Origin: Synechocystis sp. PCC 7509
GTDB lineage: Bacteria; Cyanobacteriota; Cyanobacteriia; Cyanobacteriales; Chroococcidiopsidaceae
Direction: 5' to 3'
Assembly: GCF_000332075.2 (NCBI RefSeq)
Contig: NZ_ALVU02000001.1
Span: forward strand, 1,321,193-1,385,192
DNA length: 64,000 bases
Positions 10,101 to 16,818 of the stretch are shown here, in pieces; within the stretch, counting starts at the first letter, position 1, and the number at the start of each line of letters is the position of its first letter. A program made the translations under genes and the position numbers. The notes beneath the pieces were generated by a model that was not told the DNA's origin, made no database searches, and saw nothing but the letters and a program-made list of their open reading frames with translations.

Positions 10101-10261
10101 AAAGCCAGCACTACCCCGGCAATTAATGCTACAAAGAATTTTGGTCCTGAAAACAAAAGTGCCGCATCTTCTGGAGTTTGCACCCCTTCTGTAACTGGAA
10201 CTTGCGCTAACCAAAATAGCGTTTTTTCAAGCCCCAGTGTTATCCCAATATGTTCAAACAT
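7136..10261 (-). CDS. large membrane protein with tandem helical repeats
   Basis: 1041 residues. Hydrophobic helices lie at about 41-68, 100-123 and 127-150. A long charged helical region follows, and a final hydrophobic, alanine-rich stretch covers 1016-1041. The soluble part contains seven full copies of a ~77-residue repeat, at about 212-288, 412-489, 508-587, 606-682, 705-780, 803-880 and 901-978, plus a half copy at 356-389. The consensus runs YLRNTGKDELNPEGI, then a ten-residue DP-containing loop, then FDRDTLVQLLxQRxDLSEE and INQxIDQVES. Spacers are charged coiled-coil-like segments. No enzyme motif is present. I do not recognise a named family; it looks like a membrane-tethered scaffold or spacer. 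ATG start; alone on its strand. Confidence 0.8.
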   Translation of the reverse strand: MFEHIGITLGLEKTLFWLAQVPVTEGVQTPEDAALLFSGPKFFVALIAGVVLAFAVQLLLTNVGVAFLLGRSSDEGESDRTDEEATSFGGTIRKIGTALGLGTLISVSISLAIACFLAVKLSLIASSGLGAIVGLVIWAAYFLLLVWIGSSSVGSLIGSLINTATSGVQALMGTAAAALGAKAVNNQVVATAEAAAGAIRRELGSAVDPMSIRENVEDYLQMLRPPELDLSKIKGEFEKLLSDPQLKAVAGSSDLRNIDRQKFVELVSSRTDLSKKDMNRIVDQLESVWKQVVDRQEPQTDRMGEMVEYLKSVAPGQTKTDELDAKIDKLMAEMRQTKDTSQKAAQENTPGIMQTGINTLIGLVMGRTDLSDFDVEKIIGSLTSAKDKVTEQVDKVATQTGVKTPSLPYSTIRADVENYLLNTYSWQMSQDKIAQEFHDVLYDPAADPGAVRRQLEQLSRNDFVQLLQQRGILTQTQIASIADRLESIRTEVLMMARAQEEKEAAQDLQRAVESYLLVTSKSELTTEGVERTFKPLLQDAEASHETLSIRLAGLDRESMRQVLLQRNDVSEAEAEEIVGLLESQRDRVLFESQNIADQAKAQAESLWLNLESYLRNTGKDELNPNAIASELKTLLNDPSAGMSAIASRVSRFDRDTLVQLLNQRQDLNEEQINQTIDQVESTWGSLRHAPQNVAALAKDQYDSVTTTLSDYLRNTGKDELNPEGIARDFSRLFENPQEGALALRRRLSQVDRDTLVQLLSQRRDLSEEQVNQVIDGVQGSIRNIVKSPRRLAARTQQRVQTFQSNVEDYLRNTGKDELNPEAIKRDLQLLIHDPRAGVESFSDRLAHFDRDTVVTLLQARGDMSEEEAARIVDQVLAVREQFVEQVRAVQRRIQDTLDGVFGQIRNYLNALDRPELNYDGIKRDVRQLFDDPQAGFDSIRDRLGSFNRDTLVAVMSSREDISEADANRIIDQIEGARNSVLQRAERIQQEAQRRLEDVKRQAQKQAEETRKAAATAAQWLAGTAIVSAICSAIAGALAVAG

Positions 10262-10681
10262 GGTATACCCTTCGTCAAACTTTAACTCGGCGTTGATTTA
10301 TAGATTGTGTGAGGTAAAAACAGTGTATCTCTTACAATACTCAACTATGAAGTCAGAATCGCTGCCTGTGGCAGTTTGTAACATCCTCCCTTGGTCTGAA
10401 AAATATATCTTTAGCCAGATGAGCCAAGGCAATCAAGGCATTAAAAAAGCTGCGTAAGTTGAGCTAGTGGGTATAATTTTAGCTACTTCTACCATCAATT
10501 TGAGTAACATACATTTCAAAATGTAAATTTTACTATGACTATTGATAGAACTCTTTACAAAAAACTTGGTGCTAAATCACCCTTTAGAGTTGGTTAAGGT
10601 TCACTCCTAGAGACAGAAAGCAGGAAATAGATAGCTCGATAGAGTAGAGACATAAAATACAATTCTTCGCAAATCAAAAAC
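10262..10681. other. 420-bp intergenic region with divergent promoters
   Basis: Must hold the promoters of the repeat protein (leftward) and the high-light-inducible gene (rightward). I see only short reading frames, for example 10346-10457 (36 codons) and 10536-10598 (20 codons), neither with a ribosome binding site or recognisable product. No strong inverted repeat or tRNA is present. AT-rich segments such as TAAAAT near 10653 could be a -10 element. Confidence 0.4.
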
Positions 10682-10879
10682 ATGGAAAGCAAAACGACAA
10701 ATTTACCACCCGTAGCCACAGCCTACAACGGCAAAGACCGCAATACTTTCTTATTTGGTTGGAATCCTCAAGCTGAGTTATGGAACGGACGCTTGGCGAT
10801 GATTGGTTTTTTAGCTTATTTACTTTGGGATTTGGCTGGTTACAGTGTAGTTAGAGATTTGTTACATCTAGTAGGCTAA
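10682..10879 (+). CDS. high-light-inducible protein (one-helix CAB family)
   Basis: 65 residues with a single transmembrane helix carrying the chlorophyll-binding signature of the LHC/ELIP/HLIP family: AELWNGRLAMIGFLAYLLWD, residues about 31-50. The glutamate, asparagine and arginine form the chlorophyll-binding and helix-crossing motif. Such proteins accumulate in thylakoids under excess light and bind chlorophyll and carotenoid in complexes with photosystem II assembly factors. The N-terminal 25 residues are polar and stromal. ATG start; monocistronic, closed by a strong palindrome. Confidence 0.93.
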   Translation: MESKTTNLPPVATAYNGKDRNTFLFGWNPQAELWNGRLAMIGFLAYLLWDLAGYSVVRDLLHLVG

Positions 10880-10893
10880 CTTTGACATAATAA

Positions 10894-10927
10894 TTTCCAG
10901 GAGTAAGCGATCGCCTACTCCTGGAAA
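10894..10927. terminator. 34-bp palindrome, bidirectional terminator
   Basis: TTTCCAGGAGTAAGCGA (10894-10910) and TCGCCTACTCCTGGAAA (10911-10927) are complementary at 16 of 17 positions and centre on a HIP1 octamer. It separates the high-light gene from the end of the kinase gene on the other strand and could end transcription both ways. Confidence 0.65.
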
Positions 10928-10994
10928 ATAATTTAATTTAAAGTCAACAATTTTTAATTGAACTTAGGTAATTAGTCCAGACTAAATCAAAAAA

Positions 10995-12101
10995 CTAAGA
11001 CGGTTTTTTTAACAGCGTCCAAAATTGAGATCCACCACCAGAACGAGGAGAGTAACCAATCGCACCTCCCCAACGCTTAACAGTAATTCGGCAAAAGTAA
11101 AGACCTAGCCCAACTTTTCCAACTTTGTTTCTACCTTGAGAAAATTTCTTAAATAAGTTGTTAGCCATCTCTGGCGATACACCTACACCTTCATCCATTA
11201 CAGAAATTAAAATATTTTGTTGCTGTTGTTGCAATTGGACAATTACAGTAGAGTGCGGTGGGCTATAGCGAAAAGCATTTTCAACTAAATTTGTTAATAC
11301 TCGATCTAAACGTGATTTTTCACCTACAACTTTCCACTCTTGAGTTGCATCGTTATTTACTACCAAGTTCAAATTAATGTTATTGGCATTAAAGTTAGGT
11401 AGTAATGCTTCTATTACATCTTTCGCACAAACCAGAGCATCGGGTGCTTGTTCTGGATCGACGGTAAAAACTTCTAATGATTCTACTTCCGCCGAAAAAG
11501 CATTTAATATATCTTTAATCAGGTTCTCTTGTTTGATCGCTTGTTTTTTACCTGTTTTTAAATATTCTATTCCTTTCAAAGTTAAATTTTGAAAGCTAAG
11601 GAGATCGAAGCAGCATTTAATTGCTGTTAATTGTCCCGCTAAATCGTGGATAATACAGTGAATTAAAATTTCTTTTTTCTGTATTTCTTTTACTAATTTT
11701 TGATAATCTAGATTACTTTCTCGACATTTTTGGATCAAAAATTGCTTTTCTTGATAAGCTTCCTCCACTAAGGAAATCAACAATATTTTTGTATTTTTTA
11801 AGCATAAAACTGAAGCTTCAAAATGGTATTCGTTCCCCGCTTCGTCTACTTCAGTCCATAGCGGCGATTGAAGTTTTTGACTGCTGTTACTTGCCCAAAA
11901 TTCTCCGGCATCAATCATGAAATTTTCCAGAAAAGGAAACTTTGTTTTTGGGTCTAGCTTTTGCTGTTCTGTTGCTTCTGGATAAAATTTAATAAACCAA
12001 CTGGGAATTGTGCCAACCATTTTAAAATAACCGTCAGCTAATAATTCCAGAACAACTATGTCTAAGGCGGCAAAAAGGTCATATTCAATAGTTTTAATCA
12101 T
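10995..12101 (-). CDS. sensor histidine kinase, last gene of GTPase operon
   Basis: 368 residues. No transmembrane segment is seen, so it should be cytoplasmic. Residues 1-115 form a PAS-like N-terminal module ending KILLISLVEEA. A coiled coil at 116-147 leads to the dimerisation helix with phospho-acceptor His152 (IIHDLAGQLTAI). The ATPase domain is complete: N box NLVENAFRYS (Asn275), G1 DEGVGV (303-308), LFKKF, G2 GKVGLGL (328-334), and a final GGSQFWTLL. The ATG overlaps the stop of the cyclase-like gene as TAATG. No response regulator follows, so the target is unknown; the neighbouring proteins are the natural candidates. Confidence 0.88.
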   Translation of the reverse strand: MIKTIEYDLFAALDIVVLELLADGYFKMVGTIPSWFIKFYPEATEQQKLDPKTKFPFLENFMIDAGEFWASNSSQKLQSPLWTEVDEAGNEYHFEASVLCLKNTKILLISLVEEAYQEKQFLIQKCRESNLDYQKLVKEIQKKEILIHCIIHDLAGQLTAIKCCFDLLSFQNLTLKGIEYLKTGKKQAIKQENLIKDILNAFSAEVESLEVFTVDPEQAPDALVCAKDVIEALLPNFNANNINLNLVVNNDATQEWKVVGEKSRLDRVLTNLVENAFRYSPPHSTVIVQLQQQQQNILISVMDEGVGVSPEMANNLFKKFSQGRNKVGKVGLGLYFCRITVKRWGGAIGYSPRSGGGSQFWTLLKKPS

Positions 12102-13117
12102 TACTTTGTCCTACAAGAATAAGTCTTTATTGATGCAGAAGCTGCTGATTTTATATTTGTTGATTCCAAAAAATATTTTTGCATATCATTAATTCTATTA
12201 AACGTATTTTCATCAATTAAAATTTCTCTAGGCTTGACCTTACTTTTTAAGTGTGTCGATAAATCGACGGGATGTCCAATAGCAAAAAAAGTTTTATTGG
12301 CTTTACTCCCAATTAATCCCAAGGCTACAAAGCCAGAAGTAATAGTAATTCCAACCTCAAGGTTTATATCTGGTTGTCGTCGGTGGTTTATTTCTTGAAT
12401 AAATTTGAGTATTTGAAATGCGGTGGCGATCGCTTGCACTGGAGGATAGCCTGTAGAAGGCAAAATGCCAAACAAGCTAATTGTAGTATCTCCGATTATT
12501 TTATCAATCATTCCAGCTTCATCGAGAACTGATTGAACTATAGAAGATAAATAAAGATTCAAAGTTTTTAATGTTTGTTCTGGCGAATTATGTTCGCTAT
12601 AAGCAGTAAAATCGCAAATTTTGGTAGACAATATAGTAATATCACGGCGATCGCCTTGCTCGTTTAGAGTTAGTAAGCCTTGAGCTAAATTTTCTTTTAC
12701 TTCTTTACCAAAATAATGATTAATTATTTTAGCTTGTTGGCTTCTAAGTAAACTAAGATCGTTGCCTTTTTGTTGCATCAACTGATAGCGATCGCGCTCA
12801 ATACGTACATCTAATAGCAATACCCAATCGCCTTGATTGCTGGGAAACATATGTATATCCGCACACATTCCCGGCTCTATATGAGTCGCAGGCAATACTA
12901 CTGTTGTATTATTTAATGGTAGTAGTCCTTCTAATAAAATAAATTGTTTGCATCCCAGTTTTCCTATTTGCAGATTATCGATCCCATAAGCTGACAAATT
13001 GCCACCCCATTCTAATAAATAGCCATCTTTTGTTAATAAAAGATAGGCAAGAGAGCGGTTTTCTAAAATTAAGTTACTTAGGTAATTAAGAATTGCTGCC
13101 GGGATATCATTACTCAT
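12101..13117 (-). CDS. class III nucleotide cyclase-like protein, catalytic residues lost
   Basis: 338 residues from the ATG at 13117, which overlaps the GTPase stop (TGATG); a GTG one codon upstream is also possible. Residues 1-125 resemble the PAS-like module of the kinase next door (GDWVLLLDVRIERDRY matches the position of KILLISLVEEAYQEKQ). Residues 155-300 align with class III cyclases: ILSTKICDFTAYSE, KIIGDTTISLFG, AIGHPVDLSTHL. The first metal-binding Asp is Lys166. The transition-state Asn and Arg of the VNLAxRL motif are Asp285 and His289. Only the second metal Asp (Asp210) remains. Probably a catalytically inactive nucleotide-sensing or docking domain. Confidence 0.82.
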   Translation of the reverse strand: MSNDIPAAILNYLSNLILENRSLAYLLLTKDGYLLEWGGNLSAYGIDNLQIGKLGCKQFILLEGLLPLNNTTVVLPATHIEPGMCADIHMFPSNQGDWVLLLDVRIERDRYQLMQQKGNDLSLLRSQQAKIINHYFGKEVKENLAQGLLTLNEQGDRRDITILSTKICDFTAYSEHNSPEQTLKTLNLYLSSIVQSVLDEAGMIDKIIGDTTISLFGILPSTGYPPVQAIATAFQILKFIQEINHRRQPDINLEVGITITSGFVALGLIGSKANKTFFAIGHPVDLSTHLKSKVKPREILIDENTFNRINDMQKYFLESTNIKSAASASIKTYSCRTK

Positions 13118-13614
13118 CACTTCTCCAACATTTTTTCGGTTAAACTTAAAAATGCTTGTTCTACACCCAACCCAGTTTTTGCACTACTTTTAATTATTAT
13201 CCACCCCTTTTCTATAAGTTCATTTATCATCAAATCTTCAATTTCCCAATCTTCTGTTAAATCGTACTTGTTTAGTAATAAAATAAAGGGAACTTGACCG
13301 ATAGCTGTCTCTACTCTTTTTTGTAAACACAAAGCTCTTTCTAACGTGTGTTTGCGCGTACCATCTACTACTAAAAAATAACCCGAAGCACCGCGCAAGT
13401 AAGACATTTGAATTTTTTGAAATTCATCTTCGCCGTGAATGTCCCATAAAATTAAAGTTACTTCTTGTTTATTTAATTGAACGGTTTTTTTGTCAATTTT
13501 TACTCCTACAGTAGAATGATAAATATCGGAATATATACTTTTGACAAAACGTGCCACTAGGCTAGTCTTTCCGGTAGCAAAAGCTCCTACCATACAAATT
13601 TTTTTCTGAATCAT
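13117..13614 (-). CDS. Ras-like small GTPase
   Basis: 165 residues, almost nothing beyond the G domain. P-loop GAFATGKTS at 10-18, switch I Thr35 in HSTVG, G3 WDIHGEDE with Asp58 and Gly61, G4 NKYD at 115-118, G5 SSAK at 143-146. Numbering up to Thr35 is the same as in Ras, so the Gly12 position is Phe12; the Gln61-equivalent is Glu62, which predicts unusual hydrolysis. No lipidation motif or membrane segment. It is three bases after the OmpA-domain gene and overlaps the cyclase-like gene, so its partners are probably these proteins. Prokaryotic Ras-like GTPases of the MglA and Rup groups act with Roadblock proteins. Confidence 0.92.
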   Translation of the reverse strand: MIQKKICMVGAFATGKTSLVARFVKSIYSDIYHSTVGVKIDKKTVQLNKQEVTLILWDIHGEDEFQKIQMSYLRGASGYFLVVDGTRKHTLERALCLQKRVETAIGQVPFILLLNKYDLTEDWEIEDLMINELIEKGWIIIKSSAKTGLGVEQAFLSLTEKMLEK

Positions 13615-13617
13615 TGA

Positions 13618-15630
13618 TTATTGAGTTTTGAATTTATCAGTTAAAAAAACTTTAAAGGTAACCCTGCGATTAATCTCTTGTTGAGACATAGTATCTTTCG
13701 CAAGTAAAGGTTGTTTTGTACCTACCCCGACAGCAGTAATATCTGTACTAATTAATCCTTGAGCTTTTAGGTAAGATAAGATCGTATAAGCGCGGTTTTG
13801 ACTCAATAGTAAGTTTTTGTCTTCTGCACCACTATAACTTGTATGTCCGATAATTTGAATTTGGGCATTTTTGTTGTGCAAAGGTGCAGCGCTAGATATT
13901 TTATTGAGTTCCTGGACTAAAAGGCTTATTCGTGGTTCTTGTCCAGCTATAAGTTTACTATTTCCCAATTGAAAAATAAAAATTTGTTTTTCTATATTTT
14001 GTTTAAGTATTTGTAACTGTTGGTAATCTATTTGAATTAAATTGCGATCGTTATAATTAGTAATTCCCGGAATAGCTTTTACTAACTTTTGAGTATCAAC
14101 AATCCATTTTTGATTGGCAGAACCTTGAGCAGATAGTACGCCATTATTGTCTATTTTTAATAATACTGTGGGCGGCGGCTTAAGGATTTGATAAACTCTA
14201 GCAATAAATATACTTGGTTCAAAAGATAAGTAAGGCTCCCAATGACTAACAACGGCTTGAGGATTGATTTTTGCCGATTGTAAAATCAAGAGCGGATCGG
14301 CGGCTAAAGGATCTCGTAATCCCGACAGTTGATATTTCCCATGACGTTTTTCAAAACCAGTAACTACCATCCCTGGCTGCTGATTTAATTTTTCAATGTA
14401 AGCTATCCAACGTTGGTTTTCTTGATAAGCAATAAACCCCCAAGCGGCTAGAGCCACAACTATAGAACCAGCTAATATTGGTAGAAGGGGAGAACCTTTT
14501 TCTTTTTTGATTGCATACTGAGCTTGCAAGCATTCTTCTAAATATTCTCTACTAGCTTCAAAGGGTTCATTATCACCATCAAAAGCTGCAAGTTGAGGAT
14601 GAAAATCATTATGAATTTTTCCAATTACATCTTGAAAAACTAGCCTTAATTCTTGGGGGGCATTTCCTCGAATTACCCCTGCCAAAATTGCTTCAGAACC
14701 TTCTTCAATCCAAATAGTTAGTTCTCCAAACCGCAAAGTTTCTAAGCCTTCGCCTTGCTGGACATGAAAAGAATCTTGAACAAAATCTTGAATAGCTCTA
14801 AGCATGGCGGAAACTAAGTCAGCATCTTGAGCCGCTACCAATTCTACAACAATATGTTGCAATACTAAGCTAGTGTTTTTGTGAATCAGAAATACTTGCT
14901 CGACGCGATAAAGAAGCGTGCGCAGTAAAACTACTTCAGCAAAAGATTTACCTGTTTGTTTTGCTTCTAATCGCCATTTAAAACTTTGTGGAGATAAGCT
15001 ATGTTCTAGAGTTTGATTTAAAGATTGAACTAAGGTACTAATTGCCACATGAATAGCTTTGCGGATGGCGGGCCCAATCACAGGAAAAATAGCATTGGCA
15101 ACAATATTGATATCTTGTTTGACCGATAGTTGCAGAGCTTCTTCAATAGTTGGTAATAAAGCTTTTGTAAGTTTTTGCTGTCGTTGCAACGACAGCAAAA
15201 TAAGTGCTTCGGGAAGTACACTGCTTAAATCTTCCGCATATAGCTGAGGATTGTCTAAACGCTCTTGCAATCTATCTAGTTGAATTTGCTCTGGATTAAA
15301 TAGCAATTGACGCAGTTGAGCTAAGGCGGCTTCGTTGGGATCGTTGCTGGGTGGTAATTTGCCGTTGTTTTCCTGGGGAATTACTTCGCGCCGTTGAATA
15401 GCATCTTCTGCGGAGCTTGGGGTAGTTTGTGCTGGTTCGTTAATTAATAGCAAATTTCTTAACTGAGAAATCGTTTCTTCCTCTGGGTTAATTTCTGGCT
15501 GAGACTGGGGATTTAAGAGCAAATTCCGCAATAGCGCGATCGCTTCCTCATCGGTAGCTGGGGAATTAAAAGCATCATTAGAGGAATAGTTAGTCAATGC
15601 CCTAGCACCTAAAATTAAATTGGCGGACAC
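13618..15630 (-). CDS. transmembrane OmpA-domain protein with Roadblock-like middle region
   Basis: 670 residues. Cytoplasmic half: three copies of a short helix motif (IALLRNLLLN 31-40, ISQLRNLLLI 54-63, LAQLRQLLFN 103-112). A helical block with RLDNPQLYAEDLSSVLPEAL (124-143) is followed by a region at about 240-345 whose pattern resembles Roadblock/LC7 (VEQVFLIHKNTSLVLQHI, DADLVSAMLRAIQDFV, FGELTIWIEEGSEAILAGVI). One transmembrane helix at about 381-402. The periplasmic half has a BON-like stretch and an OmpA peptidoglycan-binding domain at 545-668 with GHTSYSG, Asp604 and Arg613. No signal peptide, so it should sit in the inner membrane with the OmpA domain reaching the wall. GTG start; no nearby ATG. 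Confidence 0.85.
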   Translation of the reverse strand: MSANLILGARALTNYSSNDAFNSPATDEEAIALLRNLLLNPQSQPEINPEEETISQLRNLLLINEPAQTTPSSAEDAIQRREVIPQENNGKLPPSNDPNEAALAQLRQLLFNPEQIQLDRLQERLDNPQLYAEDLSSVLPEALILLSLQRQQKLTKALLPTIEEALQLSVKQDINIVANAIFPVIGPAIRKAIHVAISTLVQSLNQTLEHSLSPQSFKWRLEAKQTGKSFAEVVLLRTLLYRVEQVFLIHKNTSLVLQHIVVELVAAQDADLVSAMLRAIQDFVQDSFHVQQGEGLETLRFGELTIWIEEGSEAILAGVIRGNAPQELRLVFQDVIGKIHNDFHPQLAAFDGDNEPFEASREYLEECLQAQYAIKKEKGSPLLPILAGSIVVALAAWGFIAYQENQRWIAYIEKLNQQPGMVVTGFEKRHGKYQLSGLRDPLAADPLLILQSAKINPQAVVSHWEPYLSFEPSIFIARVYQILKPPPTVLLKIDNNGVLSAQGSANQKWIVDTQKLVKAIPGITNYNDRNLIQIDYQQLQILKQNIEKQIFIFQLGNSKLIAGQEPRISLLVQELNKISSAAPLHNKNAQIQIIGHTSYSGAEDKNLLLSQNRAYTILSYLKAQGLISTDITAVGVGTKQPLLAKDTMSQQEINRRVTFKVFLTDKFKTQ

Positions 15631-15661
15631 AATTGGTTAAATTGAAAAACCCCTTTGTACT

Positions 15662-15687
15662 AGCCTAGCCAGATTGAGCGCTAGGCT
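15662..15687 (-). promoter_or_regulatory. intercistronic hairpin, possible attenuator
   Basis: On the minus strand AGCCTAGC and GCTAGGCT form a perfect 8-bp stem with a 10-base loop, between the coiled-coil gene and the OmpA gene. No immediate T run follows, only GGGGTTTTTC some ten bases later. It may lower or process transcription into the four-gene unit. Confidence 0.4.
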
Positions 15688-15726
15688 TAGTAAAGCCTGA
15701 CAAATTGTTATTGAGGCTTTTCAAAT

Positions 15727-16416
15727 TTATTCATTTAATTGCATAGCTACTTGCGTCAATAATGCCGCCAAAGTCGAACGATCGGCTTTATCGCTGCGCA
15801 ATTCCTGAAATTCTCTATTCACGGCACTTAGTATAGATTCATACTTTTGCCGCATATCATCATCTAGATTTTTTGACTGATCGAGAATCTGTTGGCGTAA
15901 TTCTCGCTGTCTTTGGTTGCTTTGTTCGTCTAATTGTCCAATTTTTTTCTCTAAAGATTTGGTTGTATCTTTAACTTCTTGAGCAACTTCTTTAGTTGTT
16001 TCATCTCTTTGCAATTGCTCGGTTTTTAATCCTTCGTTTAGTGCCTCTACTTCTTGTTTAATATACATTTCCAGGGAGTCTAAACGCTTTTTAACGTCGT
16101 CCCGGATGCTACCAAGCTCGTTTACTAAACGATCTTCTAGACGATTAAATCTTTTTTCATAATCTCGCATTTGCCCGCCAAAGAGAATATCGCGGACTTT
16201 ATCTAAGTTGCCTCCACCTGCTAAATCGGTAGCAGAAAGTTGAGATTTATTCACTCCTTGCATTTGTCCAGATTTTGATGGTTCTACTGCAATATAAGTA
16301 ATGTGTTCGTCTTCGGAATTATTCATGATTTTTACTTTTTTTTGAGTTGGTTCGCGTTCAGGGCTTTGTTGTTCTACTACTACGTAAGTGATGTATTCAT
16401 CTTCAGAATTATTCAT
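15727..16416 (-). CDS. coiled-coil protein upstream of OmpA/GTPase operon
   Basis: 229 residues. The C-terminal 160 residues are a long charged coiled coil, opening with LDKVRDILFGGQMRDYEKRF (75-94) and ending LAALLTQVAMQLNE. No membrane segment or enzyme motif. The N-terminus is duplicated: NNSEDEYITYVVVE (2-15) and NNSEDEHITYIAVE (32-45), each preceded by Met, so translation could begin at 16416 or at 16326. It lies 96 bp upstream of the OmpA gene on the same strand with a hairpin between, so it is either the first gene of that operon or separately tuned. Upstream, on the minus strand, TTGACA followed 17 bases later by TAAGCT is a candidate promoter. Confidence 0.78.
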   Translation of the reverse strand: MNNSEDEYITYVVVEQQSPEREPTQKKVKIMNNSEDEHITYIAVEPSKSGQMQGVNKSQLSATDLAGGGNLDKVRDILFGGQMRDYEKRFNRLEDRLVNELGSIRDDVKKRLDSLEMYIKQEVEALNEGLKTEQLQRDETTKEVAQEVKDTTKSLEKKIGQLDEQSNQRQRELRQQILDQSKNLDDDMRQKYESILSAVNREFQELRSDKADRSTLAALLTQVAMQLNE

Positions 16417-16761
16417 GTATTTGGATCTCAGTTAAGGGTTTTTAATATAATTTTTAATTTTTATATGCTCCTGTGGGGGTGTATTATTTTAACCACTTTT
16501 CCTGAATATTTTTTGCTTGCACGGCAGCTTAAAAAGGTAATACTACGTTGTCAACTAGAATAGCCCATTCTAGAGAAATCGCTATACTTCCGCTAGGTAA
16601 AATACTTGTATATATGTGACAAAAATTAGTAACAACAAATTAACTCTTTACCTTAACTGAGGTTGGACAGGATTATCTCTAGGCAAGTAATACATCTGTC
16701 TACGTATATTATTTTTTACTTATTGTTTTAAGTTACCAAATAATGAATCCCATAAAAACAA
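16417..16761. other. intergenic region upstream of coiled-coil gene
   Basis: AT-rich spacer holding the leftward promoter of the coiled-coil gene. A TTGACA reads on the minus strand around 16537-16542. Frames on the plus strand here are antisense shadows. No repeat or RNA recognised apart from the hairpin at its right end. Confidence 0.4.
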
Positions 16762-16788
16762 GCATGGCAAAAGTAAGTTTTGCCATGC
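16762..16788 (-). terminator. terminator of carotenoid oxygenase operon
   Basis: Perfect 11-bp arms GCATGGCAAAA (16762-16772) and TTTTGCCATGC (16778-16788), loop of five. On the minus strand it is followed by TTGTTTTTAT. It lies 30 bp past the oxygenase stop. Confidence 0.8.
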
Positions 16789-16818
16789 CTCAGTAATATT
16801 ACTTGAATTTTGCTATTC

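Noticed and set aside
9972-10457. 161-codon plus-strand frame
   Set aside because: Antisense to the repeat-protein gene for most of its length; composition is the mirror of that gene, no RBS.
10501-10681. High-light regulatory HLR1 element upstream of the hli gene
   Set aside because: Only one half-site-like TTTACAAA is present; the second half at correct spacing is missing.
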